Notes: generated by a model not told the origin, from the sequence alone. DNA of 32,255 nucleotides from an uncultured Christensenellaceae bacterium (GCA_944376795.1 CALWDW010000053.1:1-32255); one strand, 5' to 3'. Positions 1-7,818 are shown, counted from the stretch's first letter. Translations and numbers: made by a program.

Positions 1-46
1 CACAGGGATTTTCAGTCCCTTGCTCTACCGACTGAGCTACCGAGGC
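1..46 (-). tRNA. tRNA-Phe(GAA), 3' part cut by window edge
   Basis: The reverse strand reads GCCTCGGTAGCTCAGTCGGT at the 5' end, giving an acceptor strand and a typical D arm. The anticodon stem-loop follows, with loop CTGAAAA and anticodon GAA at 11-13, which decodes Phe. The variable loop, T arm and 3' acceptor strand lie outside the window. It is the last of three tRNAs read from the same strand, 3 nt after the encoded CCA of tRNA-Asp. Confidence 0.9.
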
Positions 47-49
47 AAA

Positions 50-126
50 TGGCGACCTGGAAGGGGCTCGAACCCTCGACCTCTAGCGTGACAGGCTAGC
101 GTTCTAACCAGCTGAACTACCAGGCC
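50..126 (-). tRNA. tRNA-Asp(GTC)
   Basis: A full cloverleaf is visible on the reverse strand. The acceptor GGCCTGG pairs with CCAGGTC (one G-T pair), the D arm contains AGTTCAGCTGGTTAGA, the anticodon loop is CTGTCAC with GTC, and the T loop is GGTTCGAGCC. Discriminator G is followed by an encoded CCA at 50-52. It sits between tRNA-Val and tRNA-Phe and is presumably co-transcribed with them. Confidence 0.95.
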
Positions 127-132
127 ATATCA

Positions 133-208
133 TGGTGGGAACAACAGGGCTCGAACCTGTGACCCTCTGCGTGTAAAGCAGATGCTCTCCCAGCTGAGCT
201 ATGCTCCC
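133..208 (-). tRNA. tRNA-Val(TAC)
   Basis: On the reverse strand the acceptor GGGAGCA pairs with TGTTCCC, the D arm is TAGCTCAGCTGGGAGAGCA, and the anticodon stem CTGC/GCAG carries loop TTTACAC with anticodon TAC. The T arm GGTTCGAGCC is followed by discriminator A and an encoded CCA at 133-135. It is the promoter-proximal member of the three-tRNA unit. Confidence 0.95.
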
Positions 209-232
209 GAACAAACCACGTCGGCGAAGTTC

Positions 233-262
233 ATTATACTGGATTTGGCCCGCCTTTGTCAA
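233..262 (-). promoter_or_regulatory. Promoter of the tRNA-Val-Asp-Phe unit
   Basis: On the minus strand there is a perfect TTGACA (257-262) and a perfect TATAAT (233-238) separated by 18 nt, ending 24 nt upstream of the mature tRNA-Val. This is a consensus sigma-A promoter, as expected for stable RNA. The rest of 209-379 has no gene. A strong GC hairpin (294-306 pairing with 326-338) lies between this promoter and the end of hisIE but has no T-tract, so it is not a clear intrinsic terminator. Confidence 0.85.
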
Positions 263-379
263 GCACTAAATTTGGATTTGCCACATTTCCCTCGGGCGGC
301 ACGGCGTACCCACAGTAAGCCTATGCGCCGCGCCGCCCAAGCAGAACCAGGCCGCCGCAAAGTCTTTCCCCGCCGGGCC

Positions 380-1000
380 TTAATGCCGCCGGGAAACCAT
401 TTCCGCGTAAATATCCTCCAAGGTCATCCCCTGCTCCCGGAGCAGCACCATCAGGTGATAGAGCAGGTCGGCTGCCTCGTAGCGCACCTCGTCATAGCTG
501 CGGTTCTTGGCGGCAATGATCACTTCCGCCGCCTCTTCCCCCACCTTCTTGCAGATCTTGTCGATGCCCTTGTCGAAGAGATAATTGGTGTAGGAGCCCT
601 CCACCGGGTTGCGGTACCGGTCGTCGATCACCGCGAATTCCTCGCTCATGGTCTTGTCGCCGCATACGGCCTCCGCGTCCTCCATCATGGGCCGGAAGAA
701 GCAGGAACGTTCCCCGGTGTGGCAGGCGGCGCCCTTCTGGCGCACCCGGATCAGCAGCGTATCCCCATCGCAGTCGGCGGCCATGGATACTACCTTCTGG
801 GTGTGGCCCGAGGTCTCTCCCTTGTGCCAGAGGGCCTGCCGGCTCCGGCTGTAGTAGACGCACTCCCCGCAGGCCAGGGTCTGCTCCAGGGACTCCCGGT
901 TCATCCAGGCCATCATCAGCACCTGGCCGTTCTCGGCGTCCTGGGCAATGGCGGGAATCAACCCCGCTTCGTTAAACTTCAGATCGTCTATGGAAAACAT
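380..1000 (-). CDS. hisIE: Bifunctional phosphoribosyl-AMP cyclohydrolase / phosphoribosyl-ATP pyrophosphatase HisIE
   Basis: This cytoplasmic enzyme catalyses the second and third steps of histidine synthesis: pyrophosphate removal from PR-ATP (HisE) and opening of the PR-AMP ring (HisI). The 206-residue protein has the HisI domain at about 1-105, with the DCDGD metal site (76-80) and cysteines in CHTGERSC (93-100). The HisE domain spans about 120-206, with GEEAAEV (154-160) and EAADLLYHL. The start is the ATG at 1000, preceded by GGAGG. A longer in-frame reading would use a TTG at 1021 without a good ribosome binding site. It is the last gene of the his operon, 27 nt after hisA. The usual partner hisF is absent next to it. 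Confidence 0.95.
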   Translation of the reverse strand: MFSIDDLKFNEAGLIPAIAQDAENGQVLMMAWMNRESLEQTLACGECVYYSRSRQALWHKGETSGHTQKVVSMAADCDGDTLLIRVRQKGAACHTGERSCFFRPMMEDAEAVCGDKTMSEEFAVIDDRYRNPVEGSYTNYLFDKGIDKICKKVGEEAAEVIIAAKNRSYDEVRYEAADLLYHLMVLLREQGMTLEDIYAEMVSRRH

Positions 1001-1027
1001 GCTATCCTTCCCTCCGCACAATACCGC

Positions 1028-1777
1028 TTATTGGGCCTCCGCCGGCCCCTCTTGGGCCGCTTCCAACGCCTCCGTCAGGGTAAACGCCCCGCTGTAAAGG
1101 GCCTTGCCCACAATCACCCCGGCCGCGCCGATGGCCCGTGCCCCTTGAATATCTTCCAACCGGGAGACGCCTCCGGAAACAATGAGCGCCATCCCCGTGT
1201 CCTCCAGCAGGCGGCGGCTGGCCTCCAGGTTGGGGCCGGAGAGCATGCCGTCCCGGCTGATGTCGGTGTAAATCAGCGTGCGGGCGCCCTCTTCCCGGAG
1301 CCGCAGCGCCAGCTCCCGGGCGGTGACCTCCGATACCTGGGCCCAGCCCCGTACCGCCACACGGCCGTCCTTGGCATCGATACCTACAGCTACCCGATCC
1401 GCGCCGAAGCGCGCCACCGCCCGGCCCACCAGAGCGGGCTCCTCCAGGGCGGCGGTTCCCAGGATCACCCGGTCTACCCCCACCTCTTCCAGGAGATAGG
1501 CCGCCTGCTCCAGGGTGCGTACCCCGCCTCCCAGCTCCATGGGGATGGCGAGGGCCTCCCGAATGGCCCGGATGGCCGGCTCATTCACCGAACGGCCGGC
1601 AAAGGCGCCGTTGAGATCCACCACATGGAGATAGGAAGCGCCCCCCTCCTGGAAGGCCTTGGCCATAGCTCCCGGGTCGCTGGCGTAGACCGTGGCGTCC
1701 TCCATGCGCCCCTGGAGCAGCCGCACGCAGACGCCGTCCTTCAGGTCGATGGCAGGGTAAAGGGTAAAGCCGGCCAT
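1028..1777 (-). CDS. hisA: ProFAR isomerase HisA
   Basis: HisA is the (beta-alpha)8-barrel isomerase that converts ProFAR to PRFAR. The 249-residue protein begins MAGFTLYPAIDLKDG and carries the two expected catalytic aspartates, D11 in PAIDLKDG and D172 in YTDISRDG. Phosphate-binding glycines lie in ELGGGVR and IVSGGV. The start codon overlaps the hisB stop by one base (TGATG at 1779-1775), so translation is probably coupled. A reading starting further upstream at 1870 would run deep into hisB and is rejected. Its product would go to HisHF, whose genes are not in this cluster. Confidence 0.96.
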   Translation of the reverse strand: MAGFTLYPAIDLKDGVCVRLLQGRMEDATVYASDPGAMAKAFQEGGASYLHVVDLNGAFAGRSVNEPAIRAIREALAIPMELGGGVRTLEQAAYLLEEVGVDRVILGTAALEEPALVGRAVARFGADRVAVGIDAKDGRVAVRGWAQVSEVTARELALRLREEGARTLIYTDISRDGMLSGPNLEASRRLLEDTGMALIVSGGVSRLEDIQGARAIGAAGVIVGKALYSGAFTLTEALEAAQEGPAEAQ

Positions 1778-2367
1778 CACAGCACCCCCTTGGTAGAGGG
1801 GACCCCGGTGACCCGGGGATCCAGCCGCACGGCGGCATCCAGGGCCCGGGCAAAGGCCTTCATCATGCACTCCAGAATGTGGTGGGCGTTCTCCCCATAA
1901 ATGCAGTTCATGTGCAGGGTGAGCCCGGCCTGCATGGCCACCGCCCGGAAGAACTCGCCCCCCATGTCCGCCTCAAAATTGCCGATGGACTGTCCCCGGC
2001 CCAGGTCGCAGCGCCACAGGAAGTAGGGCCGCCCGCTGACGTCCAGACTTACGGTGCACAGGGCTTCGTCCATGGGCAAGGTGGCCGATCCAAACCGCAC
2101 GATGCCCCGGCAGTCTCCCAGGGCCTGGCGCAGGGCCATCCCCAGCACAATGCCCACGTCCTCAATGGTGTGATGGCTGCCGGTCTCCAGGTCTCCCTTG
2201 CAGGAGAGGGAGATGTCCATCATTCCGTGGCGGGCCAGGGCGGAGAGCAGGTGGTCCAGGAAGCCTACGCCGCTGCCGCCCGCAAAGCGCCCCGCGCCAT
2301 CCAGCGCCAGGGAGAGGGTAATATCGGTTTCCCCGGTTTTCCGGGTGATTTTTGCGGTACGGGCCAT
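1777..2367 (-). CDS. hisB: Imidazoleglycerol-phosphate dehydratase HisB (monofunctional)
   Basis: HisB dehydrates imidazole glycerol phosphate to imidazole acetol phosphate with two Mn ions. The 196-residue protein has the family's metal-binding signatures GFLDHLLSALARHG and SHHTIEDVGIVLG near the N-terminus and HHILECMMKAFARAL near the C-terminus. The length fits the stand-alone bacterial enzyme, with no phosphatase domain. The start ATG lies 1 nt after the hisD stop, and the ribosome binding site GAGGAGG lies inside the last hisD codons. The downstream end overlaps hisA. Confidence 0.96.
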   Translation of the reverse strand: MARTAKITRKTGETDITLSLALDGAGRFAGGSGVGFLDHLLSALARHGMMDISLSCKGDLETGSHHTIEDVGIVLGMALRQALGDCRGIVRFGSATLPMDEALCTVSLDVSGRPYFLWRCDLGRGQSIGNFEADMGGEFFRAVAMQAGLTLHMNCIYGENAHHILECMMKAFARALDAAVRLDPRVTGVPSTKGVL

Positions 2368-2368
2368 G

Positions 2369-3664
2369 CTATGCCTCCTCGAAGCGAATGCGGATCGACC
2401 GGGCGTGGGCGCCCAGATCCTCGCTGTCGGCCAGGATCCCCACGTCCTCGTAGACCTTTTCCAAGGCCTCCCGGGTGTAGTAGATCACCGAACTGTGCTT
2501 GACAAAGTCCTCCACCGACAGGGGAGAGGAAAAGCGTGCGGTCCCCGAGGTGGGCAGTACGTGGTTGGGCCCGGCAAAGTAATCCCCCAAGGGCTCGGGG
2601 GCGTAGTGCCCCAGGAACACCGCACCGGCGTTGCGTACCTTACCCAGCCAGGCCAGGGGCTCCGCCACCGCCAGCTCCAGGTGCTCGGGGGCAATCTCAT
2701 TGGCGATCTCCAGGGCCTCCTCCATATCGGATACGTGGATCAGCGCGCCGTAGCTGGACAGGGACGCCCGGGCGATCTCAGCCTTGGGCAGGGTGTCCAG
2801 CTGCCGCTCCAGCTCCTCCGCCACGGCCTGCAGCAGCGCCGTGCTGGGGGTCACCAGCACTGCCGCCGCCAAGGGATCGTGCTCGGCCTGGCTGAGCAGG
2901 TCGGCGGCCACATAGTCGGGCCGGGCCGCATCGTCGGCCACCACCAGCACCTCGCTGGGGCCGGCCACCATGTCGATGCCCACGTAGCCAAAGAGGGCGC
3001 GCTTGGCCAGGGCCACGTAAATATTTCCCGGGCCCACAATCTTATCCACCCGGGGGATGGAGGCGGTTCCCAGGGCCATGGCAGCCACGGCTTGGGCGCC
3101 GCCCACCCGGTAAACCTGGGTGATTCCCAGCTCCCGGGCAGCGGCCAGGGTCACGGCCGGCACCCGCCCGTCCCGTCCCGGCGGAGTGCAGAGAAGGATC
3201 TCCTTTACCCCCGCCACCTGGGCAGGAATCACATCCATCAGCACCGAGGAGGGATACACCGCCCGTCCGCCAGGGGCATAGACCCCCACCCGGGCCAGCG
3301 GGATCACACGACTGCCCACCATCACGCCTTCGCCCACGTCCATAAAGGTCTGGCGCACCTGCCGCTGGTGGAAGCGGCGGATGCTCTCCATGGCCCGGCG
3401 CAGGCTCTCCAGCCAACGGGGAGACATGGCCCGCCAGGCCGCGTCAATCTCCTCTTCGCTGACCCGCAGGGTCTCGGGGGTAAGCGCCGCCCCGTCAAAC
3501 CGCTGGGTATACTCCAGCAGCGCGTCGTCCCCCCGCTGGCGCACCTGGCCGATGATTTCCTCCACGGCCTCCCGGACGCCGGGGGCCTCCAGCTGGGAAC
3601 GCCCCAGCAGCTTCGCAAAGTATGCCTCTCCCTCCCCGGTTACCCGGTCGATGACTGGCACCAT
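2369..3664 (-). CDS. hisD: Histidinol dehydrogenase HisD
   Basis: HisD is the zinc- and NAD-dependent enzyme for the last two oxidations, from histidinol to histidine. The 431-residue protein shows VGVYAPGG, GPGNIYVALAKR, GPSEVLVVADD (235-245), zinc ligands Q259 and H262 in SQAEHDP, and the catalytic pair E327-H328 in APEHLEL. It ends with the conserved GDYFAGPNHVLPTSGTARF region. The start ATG at 3664 has AGGAGG about 8 nt upstream. An upstream in-frame extension to 3766 is Arg-rich, overlaps hisZG and is rejected. It lies 61 nt after hisZG. Confidence 0.96.
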   Translation of the reverse strand: MVPVIDRVTGEGEAYFAKLLGRSQLEAPGVREAVEEIIGQVRQRGDDALLEYTQRFDGAALTPETLRVSEEEIDAAWRAMSPRWLESLRRAMESIRRFHQRQVRQTFMDVGEGVMVGSRVIPLARVGVYAPGGRAVYPSSVLMDVIPAQVAGVKEILLCTPPGRDGRVPAVTLAAARELGITQVYRVGGAQAVAAMALGTASIPRVDKIVGPGNIYVALAKRALFGYVGIDMVAGPSEVLVVADDAARPDYVAADLLSQAEHDPLAAAVLVTPSTALLQAVAEELERQLDTLPKAEIARASLSSYGALIHVSDMEEALEIANEIAPEHLELAVAEPLAWLGKVRNAGAVFLGHYAPEPLGDYFAGPNHVLPTSGTARFSSPLSVEDFVKHSSVIYYTREALEKVYEDVGILADSEDLGAHARSIRIRFEEA

Positions 3665-3725
3665 TGTCAAATCCTCCTGTCTATATCCTAGGCGGCCGGC
3701 CGGAATCCCCGGCCTTCCGCGCTTT

Positions 3726-5381
3726 TTACCCATGGTTCTCCGAGAGCTGCGCCTTGATCTTCTCAATCAGGGGCAGAATATCCGCCGATCGGGTCTTCAG
3801 GCTCACCCGGTTGACCACCAGCCGGGCCGAGACCGGGCAGATCTCCTCCAGCACCGCCAGCCCGTTGGCCCGAAGGGTGCCTCCGCTCTCCACAATGTCC
3901 AGGATCACGTCGGAGAGCCCCACCAAGGGCCCCAGCTCCACCGAGCCGTTGAGATGGATGATGTCGATGGCCTCGCCCTTGGCGGCGTAGTAGCTCCGGG
4001 CGATCTGGGGGTATTTGGTCGCCACCCGGAGATTGTAGCCGGTGACCGACTTTTTCACCCCCTGGGGGAAGCCCGCTACGCACAGCCGGCACTTACCGTA
4101 GCCCAGGTCCAGCATCTCGTAGAGGGGCCGGTTCTGCTCCAGCAGGGTGTCCTTTCCCGCTACGCCGATATCCGCCGCCCCCCGGTCCACATAGGTGGGC
4201 ACGTCGCTGGGCTTCACCAGAATAAACTCATAGGCCCCGGTGGCATCCCGGAGCACCAGCTTGCGGTCGGGATTGCGCACCTGGCTGCAGTCGATACCGC
4301 AGGCCTCCAGCAGGTCGATCATCTTCTCGGCCAGGCGGCCCTTGGCCAGGGCGATTTTCAGGGGAGCCGGCGCAGCAGGCACCGCGGCCGCCGTGAAAAC
4401 ACCCTGGCGCTCCAGGGCGATCATCAGGGGCTTGGTGGACAGGGCAAAGCCGGTGGCCGGCATATCCCGGCCAAACTGGGCCACCAGCTTATCGTACCGT
4501 CCGCCGGTGAGCAGGGGGGTGCCCAGTTCCCGGCAGATCCCCCGGAAGATGGCCCCGGTGTAGTAGCCCAGACTCTGCACCAGGCCCAGGTCGATGCGCA
4601 CCGCGTTGGCCACCCCGGCCTGCCGCAGGGCCTCCATGATGGCGGCCAGGTTATCCAGCGCCGCCTGGCACCGGGGATGGGCGCTGTAGCTCCGGGCCCG
4701 ATGGATGACCTCCTCCCCGCCGTAGAGCAGCGGCAGGGCCAGGATGCGGCCTCGCAGCTCCTGGGATACGCCCCGGCTGATCAGCAGCATCTCCATGGCC
4801 AGCATGTCCTTCTTCTCCACCAGGCGGCGGAGCTCCTCGACCTCCGCCTCGCTGAGCCCGGCCTCCTGGGCCAAGCCCTTGAAAAACTCCACCTGTCCCA
4901 GGTCGATGAAGAAGTCGGTGAGGCCGCTCTCCCGCAGGGCCTCCACCGCCAGGGCGATGATCTCCGCATCGGCCCCGGCCCCGGACAGGCCCATCAGCTC
5001 CATGCCCATCTGGTCGAACTCCTTCAGGGAGGCGGTATCCTCCGCGCCCTGGTAGTGAAAGACCGGGCCCATGTAACCCAGGCGCAGCACCTCTTCCTCC
5101 CGGAGGCGGGTGGCCGCAATCCGCGCCACCGGCGTGGTCATCTCCGGGCGCAGCACCAAAATCCGCCCGTCCCCGTCGGTGAAGGTAAACATATTCTCCG
5201 GCGGGATGGCGCTGACGGGATTGGTAAAGACCTCCAGATACTCCACGATGGCCGGCTCAATCAGCCGGTAGCCCCTGCGGGCGAACAGCCGCCGCATCCG
5301 GTCCTGGATCTCGCTCTTGTGCTGGGTTTCCAGGGGCATATGGTCCTGGATGCCTAGGGGATTGTGGTACGTCCCGTTCAT
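3726..5381 (-). CDS. hisZG: HisZ-HisG fusion: ATP phosphoribosyltransferase with its regulatory subunit in one chain
   Basis: This makes the first enzyme of histidine synthesis, which joins ATP and PRPP. Residues 1-328 are HisZ, a HisRS paralogue with LRPEMTTPVARI, LGYYTGAIFRG (271-281) and GGRYDKLV. Residues 329-340 are an Ala/Pro linker (TAAAVPAAPAP). Residues 341-548 are short-form HisG, from LKIALAKGRL to the PRPP-binding DIVESGGTLRANGL (495-508). Short HisG normally forms a hetero-octamer with separate HisZ, and here both are one continuous reading frame with no stop between them. The start has GGAGG 7 nt upstream and the gene leads the operon. In the cell the chain would feed HisE directly. 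Confidence 0.95.
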   Translation of the reverse strand: MNGTYHNPLGIQDHMPLETQHKSEIQDRMRRLFARRGYRLIEPAIVEYLEVFTNPVSAIPPENMFTFTDGDGRILVLRPEMTTPVARIAATRLREEEVLRLGYMGPVFHYQGAEDTASLKEFDQMGMELMGLSGAGADAEIIALAVEALRESGLTDFFIDLGQVEFFKGLAQEAGLSEAEVEELRRLVEKKDMLAMEMLLISRGVSQELRGRILALPLLYGGEEVIHRARSYSAHPRCQAALDNLAAIMEALRQAGVANAVRIDLGLVQSLGYYTGAIFRGICRELGTPLLTGGRYDKLVAQFGRDMPATGFALSTKPLMIALERQGVFTAAAVPAAPAPLKIALAKGRLAEKMIDLLEACGIDCSQVRNPDRKLVLRDATGAYEFILVKPSDVPTYVDRGAADIGVAGKDTLLEQNRPLYEMLDLGYGKCRLCVAGFPQGVKKSVTGYNLRVATKYPQIARSYYAAKGEAIDIIHLNGSVELGPLVGLSDVILDIVESGGTLRANGLAVLEEICPVSARLVVNRVSLKTRSADILPLIEKIKAQLSENHG

Positions 5382-5414
5382 GTGTCAACCTCCGGTAATT
5401 CAGTGATTTACCCT

Positions 5415-5443
5415 ATTAAACCACTATAGTGTCCCTTTGTCAA
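5415..5443 (-). promoter_or_regulatory. Promoter of the his operon
   Basis: On the minus strand, TTGACA (5438-5443) and TTTAAT (5415-5420) are separated by 17 nt, a near-consensus sigma-A promoter. The predicted leader before the hisZG start at 5381 is only about 27 nt. That is too short for a T-box or a histidine attenuator, so no such control is visible here. Confidence 0.75.
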
Positions 5444-5468
5444 GGGGGAGATTTTGTCGGAAATCCGC

Positions 5469-5960
5469 TCACCCAAAGAGCCGGCGGACGGCCCGCTCCT
5501 GGGCCGCCAGCCGCCGCAGGAAGGCCCCTTGCCGGGGGTCCTCCGCCAAGATGCGGCAGGCCTCCTCCACCGCCGCCAGGAAGGCGGGATCCAGGGCGGC
5601 CTTGGGGCCGTGGGTCAGCGGGCAGAGGGGCCGTCCCCGGGCATCCATGCGCACCCCCAGGATGGTTCCGTCCCGGGCCAGCCGGGGCATGAGTGGGAAC
5701 ATCCGGCAGCCTAGAGGGCGTTCCTCCCGCCGGCAGGAGCCGCTGCAGACCAGCAGCACCGCCGGCAGCCCGTCCTCCAGGGTCACTTCCCGCAGTGCGA
5801 AGCCCTCCCGCCCCTGGTAAAAGGCCTCTTCCCCCGGGAAGAGCAGCATCCCCTCCTCCGCCCCGCCGCCGCAGCATGCCGCGCCGCAGAGCCGGCCGCA
5901 GTCGGTCTTCAAGGGCGTCAGCGCGCCGATCCGCTGGACGGCACGTGTTACAGCGTCCAT
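5469..5960 (-). CDS. YkgJ-like cysteine-cluster protein downstream of parB
   Basis: A 162-residue protein with eight cysteines: C21, C25, C29, C30 (CGRLCGAACC), C72, C76, C85 (in RPLGCRMFP) and C113. The CxxxC...CC and RPxxCRxFP pattern resembles the YkgJ/UPF0153 cysteine-cluster family, thought to bind zinc or an Fe-S cluster; the biochemical role is not known. No signal peptide or membrane segment is visible. The ATG at 5960 is 16 nt after the parB stop, with GGAAGGAGAGG before it, so it is probably the third gene of the parAB operon. A reading from 5999 would overlap parB. The family assignment is moderate; the reading frame is secure. Confidence 0.75.
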   Translation of the reverse strand: MDAVTRAVQRIGALTPLKTDCGRLCGAACCGGGAEEGMLLFPGEEAFYQGREGFALREVTLEDGLPAVLLVCSGSCRREERPLGCRMFPLMPRLARDGTILGVRMDARGRPLCPLTHGPKAALDPAFLAAVEEACRILAEDPRQGAFLRRLAAQERAVRRLFG

Positions 5961-5976
5961 GGCCTCTCCTTCCGTG

Positions 5977-6864
5977 CTAAAGCCGGGAGAGCAGCGCATG
6001 GATCCGCTCCAAATCTTCCCGCTGGTAGTAGTGCAGCATCAGGACCCCCTTGTCCAGGTCCCCTTGCACCGTGACCTTAGTGCCAAAGGTCTCCTGCAGC
6101 CGATCGGTCCAGTCATGCAGCTCGGGAATCTGCGTCCGGGGCTTACGGCCCTTGGCGGCGGGGGCCTCCGGCTCCTTGGCCTGGCGCACCGCCTCCTCCA
6201 GCTGACGCACCGACCAGCCGCCCTCGATGGCCTGCTGGGCCAGCTGCAGCCGCTGGCGTTCCTCCTTCAATCCCAGCAGCGCCCGGGCATGCCCCGCGCT
6301 GAGCTTTTCCTCCCGCACCAGCTGCTGGAGCGCCTCTCCCAGAGCCAGCAGCCGCAGGCTGTTGGCCAGGGCAGGACGGCTTCGTCCCAGCCGCTGGGCC
6401 GCCTGCTCTTGGGTCATCTCAAACTGCTCCATGAGCTGGGCGATTCCCTCGGCCTCTTCCATGGGGTTCAGGTCGCTGCGCTGAAGGTTTTCCACCAGGG
6501 AAATCTCGGCGGCCTGCCGGTCGTCCAGTTCCAGCACCACGGCGGGCACCGACTCCAGCCCCACCTGCCGGGCCGCGCGCCACCGCCGCTCTCCGGCCAC
6601 CAACATATACCGGTCCCCCCGGGGCGTCAGCACCAAAGGCTGCAGCACCCCGTGAATCTGGATGGAGCGGGCCAGTTCCTCCAGGCGCTCGGGCTCAAAG
6701 TGCTTCCGGGGCTGGCGGGGGTTGGGGTCGATGCTGAGCAGGGGAACCTGCCGGGTAGGCAGGCCTCCCTCCTCCGCCGGAGCCGTACCGGTCTCCTCCA
6801 GGGCGCCGGCAAAGAGGGAATCCAGCCCTCTCCCCAGTCCGCCGGGTTTCTTCTTGGCCGCCAT
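5977..6864 (-). CDS. parB: Chromosome segregation protein ParB (Spo0J family)
   Basis: ParB binds parS, spreads on DNA as a CTP-loaded clamp, and works with ParA and SMC in origin segregation. The 295-residue protein starts with the typical MAAKKKPGGLGRGLDSLF. The ParB/Srx CTP-binding domain is at about 37-135, with GERRWRAA (91-98) and ENLQR (125-129). A helix-turn-helix follows (TQEQAAQRLGRSRPALANSLRLL), then a C-terminal dimerisation domain. The start overlaps the parA stop by one base (TAATG), with GGAGG upstream. Three parS sites lie upstream of parA, so the whole system is self-contained here. Confidence 0.96.
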   Translation of the reverse strand: MAAKKKPGGLGRGLDSLFAGALEETGTAPAEEGGLPTRQVPLLSIDPNPRQPRKHFEPERLEELARSIQIHGVLQPLVLTPRGDRYMLVAGERRWRAARQVGLESVPAVVLELDDRQAAEISLVENLQRSDLNPMEEAEGIAQLMEQFEMTQEQAAQRLGRSRPALANSLRLLALGEALQQLVREEKLSAGHARALLGLKEERQRLQLAQQAIEGGWSVRQLEEAVRQAKEPEAPAAKGRKPRTQIPELHDWTDRLQETFGTKVTVQGDLDKGVLMLHYYQREDLERIHALLSRL

Positions 6865-7637
6865 TACGCCGCACCTCCTTCGTTTTTCCGCAAAAACTCT
6901 CGGGCCAGAGCCTGATAGGCCTGGGCTCCGCTGCTTCCCGCATCATAGGTACTGATGGGTAATCCAAAGCTGGGGGCTTCGCTGAGGCGCACGTTCCGCG
7001 GCACCATCACCGGGTAAACCTTTTCCCTAAAGTAGCGCTTCACCTCGGCCGCCACCTGGTTGGAGAGATTGGTCCTCCCGTCAAACATGGTTAGCACCAC
7101 GCCTTCAATCCCCAGTCCCGGATTGATAGACTGCCGCACCAGCTGCACGGTATTCATCAACTGGGTTAGGCCTTCCAGGGCATAGTACTCACACTGGATG
7201 GGCACCAAGAGCCCTTGGGCCGCAGCGAAGGCATTGAGGGTAATCAGCCCCAGCGAGGGCGGGCAGTCAATGAACACATAGTCAAAGTCTCCGCCGCCGT
7301 TCTCCAGTACGCCGCGGAGCCGCTTCTCCCGCTGGGGCTGCCCCACCAGTTCGATCTCCGCCCCCGCCAGGTCCATACTGGAGGGGACTAGCGTCAGCCC
7401 GGCGACCGGCGTCTCCCGGAGGACCTGGGAAAGGGGCACACCGTTCATGAGGACGTCATAGATGTCCTCCCCCTCCCCCTTGGGGATCCCCAGTCCGCTG
7501 GTGGCGTTCCCCTGGGGATCCAGATCCACCAGCAACACCCTCCGCCCGGCCTGGGCTACGCAGGCCGCCAGGTTTACGGCGGTGGTGGTCTTGCCAACGC
7601 CACCCTTCTGGTTGGCTACGGCGCAGATCTTAGCCAC
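6864..7637 (-). CDS. parA: Chromosome partitioning ATPase ParA (Soj family)
   Basis: ParA is a deviant Walker-type ATPase that dimerises on ATP, binds DNA nonspecifically and is displaced by ParB. The 257-residue protein has KGGVGKTT (11-18), LLVDLDPQGN and FIDCPPSLG. It lacks the N-terminal helix-turn-helix extension of plasmid ParA proteins, as expected for the chromosomal Soj type. I chose the GTG at 7637 because GGAGG lies 8 nt before it. The in-frame ATG at 7661 sits almost on the predicted transcription start and has no ribosome binding site. It overlaps parB. Confidence 0.95.
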   Translation of the reverse strand: MAKICAVANQKGGVGKTTTAVNLAACVAQAGRRVLLVDLDPQGNATSGLGIPKGEGEDIYDVLMNGVPLSQVLRETPVAGLTLVPSSMDLAGAEIELVGQPQREKRLRGVLENGGGDFDYVFIDCPPSLGLITLNAFAAAQGLLVPIQCEYYALEGLTQLMNTVQLVRQSINPGLGIEGVVLTMFDGRTNLSNQVAAEVKRYFREKVYPVMVPRNVRLSEAPSFGLPISTYDAGSSGAQAYQALAREFLRKNEGGAA

Positions 7638-7668
7638 GGCACAGTCCTCCTCTCGCTTCATGCTCTCT

Positions 7669-7697
7669 ATTATACGGCAAGCCGCGCCAAAAGGGAA
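7669..7697 (-). promoter_or_regulatory. Promoter of parAB
   Basis: On the minus strand a perfect TATAAT (7669-7674) is preceded at 17 nt by TTCCCT (7692-7697), a poor -35. The -35 lies 2 nt from the first parS site (7700-7715), so bound ParB could plausibly affect this promoter. Confidence 0.6.
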
Positions 7698-7699
7698 GT

Positions 7700-7715
7700 T
7701 GTTTCACGTGAAACC
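7700..7715. promoter_or_regulatory. parS site 1
   Basis: TGTTTCACGTGAAACC matches the bacterial parS consensus (TGTTTCACGTGAAACA) at 15 of 16 positions and is palindromic around CACGTG. It is the copy nearest to parA, beside the parA -35. Confidence 0.96.
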
Positions 7716-7726
7716 TTGCCGTCAAA

Positions 7727-7742
7727 CGTTTCACGTGAAACA
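7727..7742. promoter_or_regulatory. parS site 2
   Basis: CGTTTCACGTGAAACA matches the parS consensus at 15 of 16 positions. Its start is 27 nt from the start of site 1. Confidence 0.96.
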
Positions 7743-7762
7743 TTGCAGGGCCTCCCTCACCG

Positions 7763-7778
7763 CGTTTCACGTGAAACA
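7763..7778. promoter_or_regulatory. parS site 3
   Basis: CGTTTCACGTGAAACA, identical to site 2, starts 36 nt further on. It lies 11 nt upstream of the -35 of the divergent aminotransferase promoter. Confidence 0.96.
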
Positions 7779-7789
7779 TGGCCAGGGCG

Positions 7790-7818
7790 TTGACCCAGGG
7801 GCTTCGGCGTGGTAGACT
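7790..7818 (+). promoter_or_regulatory. Promoter of the aminotransferase gene
   Basis: TTGACC (7790-7795), 17 nt spacer, TAGACT (7813-7818). The start codon is 40 nt downstream of the -10. It is divergent from the parA promoter, with the three parS sites between the two. Confidence 0.65.

Noticed and set aside
182..1900. Long plus-strand frame across the his genes
   Set aside because: It starts inside tRNA-Val and runs antisense to hisIE and hisA. The translation has no recognisable domain.
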